NCBI GenBank assembly: GCA_013813215.1
Contig: JACCSC010000254.1
Span: 1 to 7,074, forward strand
Direction: 5' to 3'
DNA: 7,074 bases
Source of the DNA: Geodermatophilaceae bacterium
GTDB lineage: Bacteria > Actinomycetota > Actinomycetes > Mycobacteriales > Geodermatophilaceae
The notes below the pieces were generated by a model. The model saw only the letters and a list, made by a program, of their open reading frames with translations, had not been told where the DNA came from and did no database searches. Made by a program: the position numbers and the translations under genes. Below are positions 1-5,426 of this stretch, one piece after another. Each line of letters begins with the position of its first letter. Within the stretch, counting starts at the first letter, position 1.

Positions 1-650
1 TCGCCGACGACGACGCCGGCGCTGATCCGGCCCTCGACCATCGACGCGCCGAGGGTGCCGGCGTTGTAGTTCACGAAGCCTTCGTGCATCACGGTCGTGC
101 CCTCGGCCAGGTGCGCGCCGAGCCGGACCCGGTCCGCGTCGGCGATCCTGACCCCGCTGGGCACGACGTAGTCGGCCATCCGGGGGAACTTGTCGATCCC
201 GAACACGGTGACGGGGCCATGGGCCGCCCGGAGCCGGATGCGGGTCTGCTCGAAACCGGGTACGGCGCACGGCCCGTGGTTGGTCCACACGACGTTGCTG
301 AGCAGACCGAACACGCCGTCGAGGTTGCACCCGTGCGGGCGGATCAGCCGGTGCGAGAGCAGGTGCAGCCGCAGGTAGACGTCGTAGGCGTCCTGCGGCG
401 GCTCGGCGAGGTCGGTGATCACGGTGCGGACGCCGGCCACCTCGACCCCGCGGGCGGCGTCGGCCGCGACCAGCCCGCCCAGGTCCGGTCCGGTCTCCCC
501 GGTCAACTCCAGCGCGTTGAGCGGCGTCGTACCACCGGGATGATCGGCCCCGTGCTCGTCGACCACCGGCGTCGGGAACCAGACGTCCAGCACCGTTCCG
601 TCGGGGAGGACGGTCGCGAGGCCGGCCGCGTACGCGCTGTGTGCAGCCAC
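1..650 (-). CDS. dapD: 2,3,4,5-tetrahydropyridine-2,6-dicarboxylate N-succinyltransferase, partial (3' end beyond window)
   Basis: The reverse strand from GTG at 650 reads open for 216 codons to the window edge. DapD is the cytosolic enzyme that transfers succinyl from succinyl-CoA to tetrahydrodipicolinate in the succinylase branch of DAP/lysine synthesis. Seen: an N-terminal region starting MAAHSAYAAGLATV and DGTVLDVWFP (17-26), LRLHLLSHRL (93-102), NVVWTNHGPC (119-128), DKFPRMADYVVP (153-164), then the start of the left-handed beta-helix (about 168 on) with MHEGFVNYNAGTLG (188-201) and SMVEG (203-207). These match what I remember of the Mycobacterium tuberculosis DapD type, distinct from the shorter proteobacterial enzyme. 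E206 in MVEG probably corresponds to the acyl-accepting glutamate described there. The GTG at 650 fits the family N-terminus; an in-frame GTG further upstream would add about 20 unlikely residues. Roughly 100 C-terminal residues are missing. There is no clear ribosome binding site, consistent with a leaderless message. The gene is divergent from the methyltransferase-dapE operon. Confidence 0.95.
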   Translation of the reverse strand, partial: MAAHSAYAAGLATVLPDGTVLDVWFPTPVVDEHGADHPGGTTPLNALELTGETGPDLGGLVAADAARGVEVAGVRTVITDLAEPPQDAYDVYLRLHLLSHRLIRPHGCNLDGVFGLLSNVVWTNHGPCAVPGFEQTRIRLRAAHGPVTVFGIDKFPRMADYVVPSGVRIADADRVRLGAHLAEGTTVMHEGFVNYNAGTLGASMVEGRISAGVVVG

Positions 651-726
651 CCGGTCACGGTACCGGCGGTGCCCGCCGGGCCCGCCGATGATGGGATGGC
701 AGTCCACGGCGCAGCGAAGGGATCAC
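651..726. promoter_or_regulatory. divergent promoter region between dapD and the methyltransferase-dapE operon
   Basis: This 76-base gap must hold the start signals of both operons unless transcription enters from outside. On the leftward strand TACCGT (662 to 657) matches the actinobacterial -10 pattern TANNNT and stands 6 bases before the dapD GTG, the geometry of a leaderless transcript beginning at the start codon. No recognisable -35 hexamer is present at the expected place (about 685-680). On the rightward strand GATGAT (687-692) is the best, but weak, -10 candidate; it would give a leader of about 28 bases carrying the AAGGGA ribosome binding site (717-722). These are pattern matches only. 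Confidence 0.4.
663..679. repeat. 7-bp perfect inverted repeat in the dapD promoter spacer
   Basis: CCGGCGG at 663-669 and its exact reverse complement CCGCCGG at 673-679 are separated by TGC. If TACCGT (662-657) is the dapD -10 element, this repeat fills precisely the 17-base stretch where the -35/-10 spacer would be, so it could be an operator or simply a GC-rich coincidence. In a rightward transcript it would lie upstream of the probable start site. The adjoining CGGTACCG (658-665) is an 8-base palindrome that overlaps it. Confidence 0.3.
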
Positions 727-1533
727 ATGACTCCGACGTACGTGCACGGCTACCGGCCGCGCGAGGCCGAACGGCTGGCCGACCAGGCCGGCACGCTCGT
801 GGATCTGCTGCACGGCGACACCGCCTATCCGGCCGGCAGTCACGTGCTCGAGGTGGGGTGTGGCGTCGGCGCGCAGACGGTCACCCTGGCCCAGCGCAGC
901 CCCGAGGCCAGGTTCACCGCCGTGGACATCTCCGCGGACTCCCTCGCCGAGGCGGAGCGCCGGGTGCGGGCTGCGGGCTCGGCCAACGTGGAGTTCCGGC
1001 GGGCGGACCTGTTCGACCTGCCGTTCGAGGCCGCCAGCTTCGACCATGTCTTCGTCTGCTTCGTGCTGGAACATCTGGCCGAACCTGTTGCCGCCCTCGA
1101 GATCCTGCGGACGCTGTTGCGCCCGCGGGGCACGATCACGGCCATCGAGGGTGACCATGGATCGGCGTACTTCCATCCTGACGACGTCGCCGCCCGCGCC
1201 GCGATCGCGTGTCAGATCCAACTGCAGGCCGCGGCTGGCGGCGACGCGCTGATCGGCCGCCAGCTGTATCCGCTGCTGACCGATGCGGGCTTCGCCGAGG
1301 TGACCGTGTCGCCGCGGATGGTGTACGTCGACGGCTCGCGGCCGGACCTGATCGAAGGCTTCACCGAGCGCACCTTCACCGCGATGATCGAGGGGGTGCG
1401 GGAGCCGGCCGTGGCGGCGGGGTTGTTGACCGGGTCCGCCTTCGACGAGGGCGTCGCGGCGCTGCACCGGACGGCCGCACCGGACGGCGTGTTCTGCTAC
1501 ACCTTCTTCAAGGCGGTCGGTGCGCGTGCTTGA
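727..1533 (+). CDS. class I SAM-dependent methyltransferase, substrate unknown
   Basis: A 268-residue protein with a Rossmann-type methyltransferase core. Seen: motif I LEVGCGVGAQ (41-50) for SAM binding, the acidic ribose-binding position D67 in AVDIS, a motif II-like RADLFDLPF (92-100), FDHVFVCFVLEHL (105-117) and LRPRG (131-135), as in the Methyltransf_11/25/31 group. The N-terminus (TYVHGYRPREAERLADQ, 4-20) resembles an uncharacterised methyltransferase group I recall from bacteria and methanogenic archaea; no substrate is known to me. I chose ATG 727 because AAGGGA (717-722) sits at proper spacing before it and the family N-terminus starts there; ATG 688 and 691 in the same frame lack a ribosome site and would run back into the promoter. 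The last 14 bases overlap dapE, so the two are probably coupled. Context suggests, but does not show, a link to DAP metabolism. Confidence 0.88.
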   Translation: MTPTYVHGYRPREAERLADQAGTLVDLLHGDTAYPAGSHVLEVGCGVGAQTVTLAQRSPEARFTAVDISADSLAEAERRVRAAGSANVEFRRADLFDLPFEAASFDHVFVCFVLEHLAEPVAALEILRTLLRPRGTITAIEGDHGSAYFHPDDVAARAAIACQIQLQAAAGGDALIGRQLYPLLTDAGFAEVTVSPRMVYVDGSRPDLIEGFTERTFTAMIEGVREPAVAAGLLTGSAFDEGVAALHRTAAPDGVFCYTFFKAVGARA

Positions 1534-2590
1534 CCTGACCCTGGGCGGCGCCGAGCTCACCGCCGCGCTGGTCGACATCCCGTCGGTGTCCGGGACGGAG
1601 GCCACCCTGGCCGACGCCGTCGAGGCCGCGTTGCGCGAACTCGGCCACCTCGAGGTCGAGCGGACCGGCGACGCCGTACTGGCCAGGACGTCCTTGGATC
1701 GCGACCACCGGGTCCTGCTGGCCGGGCACCTCGACACAGTGCCGATCGCGGACAACGTGCCGTCCTCGGTCGAGGGCGACCGGCTCTACGGCTGCGGTAC
1801 GTCGGACATGAAGTCCGGTGACGCGGTGATGCTGCGGTTGGCGGCGACGTTGCGGGACCCGGCGTACGACGTGACCTGGATCTTCTACGACAACGAGGAG
1901 GTCGAGTCCGCGCGCAACGGCCTGGGTCGGGTGGCGCGCACCCACCGGCACTGGCTGTACGCCGACCTGGCCATCCTCATGGAGCCGACCGGCGGCCAGG
2001 TCGAGGGGGGCTGCCAGGGCACGCTGCGGGCGACCGTCACGGCTGCCGGGAAACGGGCGCACAGCGCGCGATCCTGGTTGGGGGACAACGCGATCCACCG
2101 CGCGGGCGAGGCGCTGGCCGTGCTGTCGGCGTACCGCCCGCGCACGATCGAGATCGACGGGTGTGAGTACCGGGAAGGACTCAACGCGGTGGGCATCCAC
2201 GGTGGCGTCGCCGGCAACGTCATCCCCGACGATTGCGTCGTGGAGGTCAACTTCCGGTTCGCGCCGGACCGGTCCGTCGAGGCGGCGTCGGAGCACCTGC
2301 GGGAGGTACTGGCCGGGTTCGACGTGGCGGTGACCGACGCTGCCCCGGGTGCCCTGCCGGGGCTGGCCGAACCGGCCGCGGCGGCCTTCGTCGCGGCGGT
2401 CGGGCTGATGCCGCGAGCCAAGTACGGCTGGACCGACGTGTCCCGCTTCGCGGCCTTCGGCATCCCGGCGGTCAACTTCGGGCCGGGCGACCCGAACCTC
2501 GCGCACACCAGGGAGGAGCACGTGCTGATGGCCGACATCGAGGCGTGCGAGCGACTGCTCTCGACGTACCTGTCAGGAGCCGGCGCGTGA
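1520..2590 (+). CDS. dapE: succinyl-diaminopimelate desuccinylase
   Basis: DapE is a cytosolic, two-zinc M20-family hydrolase that releases succinate from N-succinyl-LL-2,6-diaminopimelate to give LL-DAP, for peptidoglycan and lysine. All expected residues are visible in the 356-residue product: metal ligand H70 and D72 in GHLDT, bridging D96 in GTSDMKSG, the catalytic/metal pair E126-E127 in DNEE, E155 in MEPT, and H329 in AHTREEH. The lid/dimer part carries H181 in KRAHSARSWLGDNAIH (178-193) and R247 in NFRF. The length is normal for the actinobacterial form. The GTG at 1520 follows AAGG (1510-1513) at 6 bases; GTG 1526, two codons later, is nearly as good. The start lies inside the methyltransferase gene (14-base overlap) and the stop overlaps the LOG gene (GTGA, 2587-2590). 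Its partner dapD is divergent on the other side of the methyltransferase. Confidence 0.96.
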   Translation: MRVLDLTLGGAELTAALVDIPSVSGTEATLADAVEAALRELGHLEVERTGDAVLARTSLDRDHRVLLAGHLDTVPIADNVPSSVEGDRLYGCGTSDMKSGDAVMLRLAATLRDPAYDVTWIFYDNEEVESARNGLGRVARTHRHWLYADLAILMEPTGGQVEGGCQGTLRATVTAAGKRAHSARSWLGDNAIHRAGEALAVLSAYRPRTIEIDGCEYREGLNAVGIHGGVAGNVIPDDCVVEVNFRFAPDRSVEAASEHLREVLAGFDVAVTDAAPGALPGLAEPAAAAFVAAVGLMPRAKYGWTDVSRFAAFGIPAVNFGPGDPNLAHTREEHVLMADIEACERLLSTYLSGAGA

Positions 2591-3333
2591 CGTCGCCCGC
2601 GGAGCCGCAACCGCCCGAGAAGCACCGCGGACCGGTGGTCCTGCGCCGCGACCAGGTACAGACCGGCACGACGGACCAGCGGCTGCTGGACAGTCGTGGA
2701 CCGTCGGACTGGGTGCACACCGATCCGTGGCGGGTGTTGCGCATCCAGTCCGAGTTCGTCGAGGGCTTCGGCCAGCTGTCCGAGCTGCCGCGCGCGGTGA
2801 GCGTGTTCGGCAGCGCCCGGACCTCCCGGGAGAGTCCGGAGTACACCATCGGACGCCGGCTCGGCGCGGCGCTGGCCGAGGCCGGCTTCGCCGTCATCAC
2901 CGGAGGTGGGCCGGGCGCCATGGAGGCGGCCAACCGCGGCGCTCAGGAAGCCGGTGGCCTGTCCGTCGGGTTGGGTATCGAGCTGCCGTTCGAGCAGGGC
3001 CTGAACCGATGGGTCGACATCGGGATCAATTTCCGCTACTTCTTCGCCCGCAAGACGATGTTCGTCAAGTACGCACAGGCCTTCGTGATCCTGCCCGGCG
3101 GGTTCGGCACCCTGGACGAGCTGTTCGAGGCGCTCACCCTGGTCCAGACCCGGAAGGTCACCCGCTTCCCGGTGGTGCTGATCGGTACGGCGTACTGGTC
3201 CGGGCTGGTCGACTGGCTGCGCGACACGCTGCTGCCCAGCGGCAAGGTCAACCCCGCCGACCTCGAGCTGATCACGCTGACCGACGACGTGGACGAGGCG
3301 GTGGGCGTGATCACCGCGGCGGCCCGCTCCTAG
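2587..3333 (+). CDS. LOG-family protein (TIGR00730-type nucleotide 5'-monophosphate phosphoribohydrolase)
   Basis: A 248-residue Rossmann-fold protein of the lysine-decarboxylase-like/LOG family. Seen: SVFGSARTS (72-80), the nucleotide-binding GGGPGAMEAANRGA (106-119), R155-K156 in FARKTMF, and the hallmark PGGFGTLDE (170-178). Family members cleave cytokinin riboside 5'-monophosphate (or other nucleoside monophosphates) to free base and ribose 5-phosphate; none is a true lysine decarboxylase despite old database names. The N-terminal 60 residues (with TDQRLLDSRGPSDWVHTDPWR) are an extension I recognise from actinobacterial members. Start: GTG 2587, preceded by AGGAG (2575-2579) with 7-base spacing, overlapping the dapE stop by 4 bases. 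The frame stays open upstream to 2233, but that stretch lies within dapE and is not expected to be translated. A LOG gene near dapE recurs in mycobacteria, so the coupling may be functional; its natural substrate here is unknown. Confidence 0.92.
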   Translation: MTSPAEPQPPEKHRGPVVLRRDQVQTGTTDQRLLDSRGPSDWVHTDPWRVLRIQSEFVEGFGQLSELPRAVSVFGSARTSRESPEYTIGRRLGAALAEAGFAVITGGGPGAMEAANRGAQEAGGLSVGLGIELPFEQGLNRWVDIGINFRYFFARKTMFVKYAQAFVILPGGFGTLDELFEALTLVQTRKVTRFPVVLIGTAYWSGLVDWLRDTLLPSGKVNPADLELITLTDDVDEAVGVITAAARS

Positions 3334-3337
3334 GCCC

Positions 3338-3389
3338 CGATGATCTCGGGAAGTTGCCGCCCCTGACCGGCCCCATCCCGAGATCATCG
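3338..3389. terminator. 14-bp perfect inverted repeat between convergent operons, probable two-way terminator
   Basis: CGATGATCTCGGGA (3338-3351) is matched exactly by TCCCGAGATCATCG (3376-3389), with a 24-base loop in which GCCG (3356-3359) and CGGC (3368-3371) could form a short inner stem. It starts 4 bases after the LOG stop codon and ends 34 bases from the malG stop codon, the natural place for a terminator serving both operons. There is no T-run on either side, so it would be an actinobacterial-type terminator without the U-tract. The arms are unusually AT-containing for this neighbourhood, and the unit could also belong to a dispersed repeat family. The rest of the gap (3390-3423) shows only a weak GC-rich pairing. 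Confidence 0.6.
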
Positions 3390-3423
3390 ACGACGGCGCC
3401 GAGGCACCGGCCGGGCGTGCGGC

Positions 3424-4341
3424 TCAGCCCTTCTCCGCCCCCTCCGCGGTGCTCATGATCTTGCGCTGGAAGGCGAAGAACATCAGGGCCACCGGGATGG
3501 TCATCAGCGCCGCGGCGCCCAGCTTCAGCGGGAACTGCTGGGCCTGACCCTGCCCGCCGGCGGCCAGCGTGGCCACCCCCTTGGTCAGGGTGTAGAGGTC
3601 GGGATCCTGGGCCGAGACCACGAAGTGCGACAGCTCGTTCCAGGAGCCCTGGAAGGCCAGGATGACCAGGGTGATCACCGCCGGCCGGGCCATCGGCAGC
3701 ACCACCGACCAGAACGTGCGGAAGACGCCCGCGCCGTCGATCCGGGCCGCCTCCTCGACGCTGACCGGGATCGACTCGAAGAAGTTCTTCATGATGAACA
3801 CGCCGGCCGCGTCGACGAGCAGCGGCACGATCATCCCGGCGTACGTGTCGTAGATCCCGAGCTGGTTCACGACCAGGAACTTCGGGATGAGCAGCACGAC
3901 GCCGGGCACGGCCATCACCGCGATGATGCCGGCGTACACGACGCCCCGGCCCCGGAAGTGCAGCCGGGCCAGCGCGTAGCCGGCCATCGAGCAGAACAGC
4001 ACCCGCCCGATCGTCACGCACACCGTGACGATGATCGAGTTCATCGCCCACAGCGGGAAGTCCAGCCCGCCGCCGAACAGCGTCTCGTACGTCGCCGTGG
4101 TCCAGTTCGCCGGGACCAGCGAGACCGGATTGTTGGCCGCGTCGCTGTCAGTCTTGAACGAGGTCGCGATCTGGATCAGGAACGGGAAGATGTAGATGAT
4201 CGCGATGACGGCGAGCAGCGCGTAGGTCAGCGGGGTCGTGAGCACAGCCCGCCGCCCACCGCCCGTCACCTGGACCTGCCTGTCACCGGAGGATCTCTCC
4301 TCGGCCTCCGACGCGGGCAGCGTCTGTGCGGCCACGGTCAT
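3424..4341 (-). CDS. carbohydrate ABC transporter permease, MalG type
   Basis: A 305-residue inner-membrane protein of the MalFG/BPD_transp_1 group; with its MalF-type partner it forms the channel of a sugar importer. Hydrophobic segments are visible at about 38-60, 98-122, 135-157, 165-185, 220-237 and 276-292. The cytoplasmic coupling loop reads EEAARIDGAG (196-205) followed by LP at 215-216, the EAA motif that docks the ATPase. The extra N-terminal stretch before residue 35 is polar. I chose ATG 4341: it has GGGGAG (4353 to 4348) 6 bases upstream and overlaps the preceding permease stop as ATGA (4338-4341). The open frame continues upstream to 4422, but that codes a nonsense extension lying over the malF 3' end. 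It is the last gene of the operon; nothing follows but the convergent LOG gene. The sugar is unknown. Confidence 0.93.
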   Translation of the reverse strand: MTVAAQTLPASEAEERSSGDRQVQVTGGGRRAVLTTPLTYALLAVIAIIYIFPFLIQIATSFKTDSDAANNPVSLVPANWTTATYETLFGGGLDFPLWAMNSIIVTVCVTIGRVLFCSMAGYALARLHFRGRGVVYAGIIAVMAVPGVVLLIPKFLVVNQLGIYDTYAGMIVPLLVDAAGVFIMKNFFESIPVSVEEAARIDGAGVFRTFWSVVLPMARPAVITLVILAFQGSWNELSHFVVSAQDPDLYTLTKGVATLAAGGQGQAQQFPLKLGAAALMTIPVALMFFAFQRKIMSTAEGAEKG

Positions 4342-5426
4342 CGGGTGCTCCCCACGGCCGCAGTGTCGGCAGGCACGAAGCGCTTGCGCTTCGGAACCGT
4401 GGTTCGCTCGCGCAGCACCCACCGCTGGATCACCGTGAGGACCACGATGATGGCGAACAGGATGAACGCGATCGCCGCCCCCTGCCCCCAGCGGTTGTTC
4501 AAGAACGATGAGGTGTAGGACAGGTACGCTGGAGTGATCGTCGTCTTCGCCGGGCCGCCCTGGGTGCCGACGAAGATCTGGTCGAAGACCTGCCAGGCCC
4601 CGATCAGGCCCAGCGTCAGCACCGTGAACAGGGTGGGGCGCACCAGCGGCAGCGTGACGTAGCGGAAGCGCTGCCAGCCGGAGGCGCCGTCCAGCAAGGC
4701 GGCCTCCTGGACTTCACCGGACAGGTTCTGCAAAGCGGCGATGAACAGCAGCATGAACGTCCCGGACGTGGTGAACACGGCCAGCAGGATGAGCGCGCTC
4801 ATCGCGATGCTTGGACCGGCCAGCCAGTCCCACCAACTCAGGCTCAGCAGGCTGTTGTCGGCCAGGAAGCCCGGCGCCTCGTCCACCCCGAAGACACCGA
4901 GGATGACGTGCAGCACGCCACGTGGGTCGGCGAACCAGTTCGGCCCGTTGATCCCGACCCAGGACAACGCCCGGTTCACCGCGCCTCCACCGGCGAACAG
5001 GAAGAGGAACAGGATCACGATCGCCACCGAGCTGGTTACCGACGGGAAGTAGAACGCAGTGCGGAAGAAGCCGCGGCCGCGCAGCGCTTTCTTGTTGACC
5101 AGGACGGCGAGGAACAGCGAGAGTGCCGTCTGCGTGGGGACGACGAGGACGACGTACCAGAAGTTGTTGCGCAGCGCGGTCCCGAAGTCCCTGGTCTGCA
5201 GGCCCCCCTCCTCGCTGAGGATGCCGCGGTAGTTCTCGGCACCGACGAAGCCCACGGACGAGGAGAACGGGCTGCCCTGCCCGCGCCAATCGCTCACGCT
5301 GACCCAGGCCGCCATCAGGACCGGCAGGGCCAGGAACAGGCCGAGGATGATCAGCGCGGGCGCGGTGAACAGCCACCCGGCGACGGACTCGCGGCCCCGG
5401 ATGTTTCCGGACCCGCGCGAGCTCAC
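4338..5426 (-). CDS. carbohydrate ABC transporter permease, MalF type
   Basis: A 362-residue inner-membrane permease. Hydrophobic segments are at about 16-41, 88-110, 125-146, 205-232, 263-283 and 317-337. The EAA loop is EVQEAALLDGASG (238-250) with LP at 259-260. The protein is longer than the roughly 300 residues usual for the family; the surplus is mainly a loop of about 55 residues between segments 3 and 4 (about 148-204), rich in Trp, Gly and Asp (NWFADPRG, WWDWLAG), probably on the outer face where the binding protein docks. The GTG start at 5426 overlaps the binding-protein stop (GTGA, 5423-5426) and has GAGGCG (5437 to 5432) upstream. The C-terminal tail is basic (VPKRKRF, 344-350). 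It pairs with the following MalG-type permease. Confidence 0.93.
   Translation of the reverse strand: MSSRGSGNIRGRESVAGWLFTAPALIILGLFLALPVLMAAWVSVSDWRGQGSPFSSSVGFVGAENYRGILSEEGGLQTRDFGTALRNNFWYVVLVVPTQTALSLFLAVLVNKKALRGRGFFRTAFYFPSVTSSVAIVILFLFLFAGGGAVNRALSWVGINGPNWFADPRGVLHVILGVFGVDEAPGFLADNSLLSLSWWDWLAGPSIAMSALILLAVFTTSGTFMLLFIAALQNLSGEVQEAALLDGASGWQRFRYVTLPLVRPTLFTVLTLGLIGAWQVFDQIFVGTQGGPAKTTITPAYLSYTSSFLNNRWGQGAAIAFILFAIIVVLTVIQRWVLRERTTVPKRKRFVPADTAAVGSTR
4376..4393. repeat. 8-bp perfect inverted repeat inside the malF-type gene
   Basis: CGAAGCGC and GCGCTTCG flank a TT centre; the first part also contains the palindrome AAGCGCTT (4378-4385). It lies 35 bases before the malG-type start, in codons for the basic tail KRKRF. 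Its look recalls LacI-family operators, but it is within coding sequence and its centre is two bases wider than the usual operator centre. It may equally be a by-product of Lys/Arg codons. Confidence 0.3.

Noticed and set aside
688..726. Longer methyltransferase form starting at ATG 688 or 691
   Set aside because: No ribosome binding site precedes these codons, the added 12-13 residues do not look like the family N-terminus, and AAGGGA clearly serves ATG 727.
651..726. Lysine riboswitch upstream of dapD or dapE
   Set aside because: The gap is only 76 bases, far too short for the large lysine aptamer, and no such fold is evident.
84..1154. A 356-codon forward open frame crossing dapD and the methyltransferase
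   Set aside because: It runs antisense through dapD and out of frame through the methyltransferase, and its composition is biased with no recognisable domain.
2233..2586. LOG protein extended upstream by 118 codons in the same frame
   Set aside because: The extension is antizyme-like out-of-frame reading of dapE, rich in Gly/Arg; GTG 2587 has a strong ribosome site and the family N-terminus.
2587..3333. Lysine decarboxylase annotation for the LOG gene, tempting beside lysine genes
   Set aside because: The PGGxGTxxE motif marks the LOG phosphoribohydrolase family; no pyridoxal-phosphate lysine or decarboxylase fold is present.
655..3387. Long open frames on the reverse strand opposite the methyltransferase, dapE and LOG genes (up to 500 codons)
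   Set aside because: They are low-complexity, Arg/Gly/His-rich translations opposite genes with clear family motifs, as expected from high GC at third codon positions. None shows a domain or a ribosome site.
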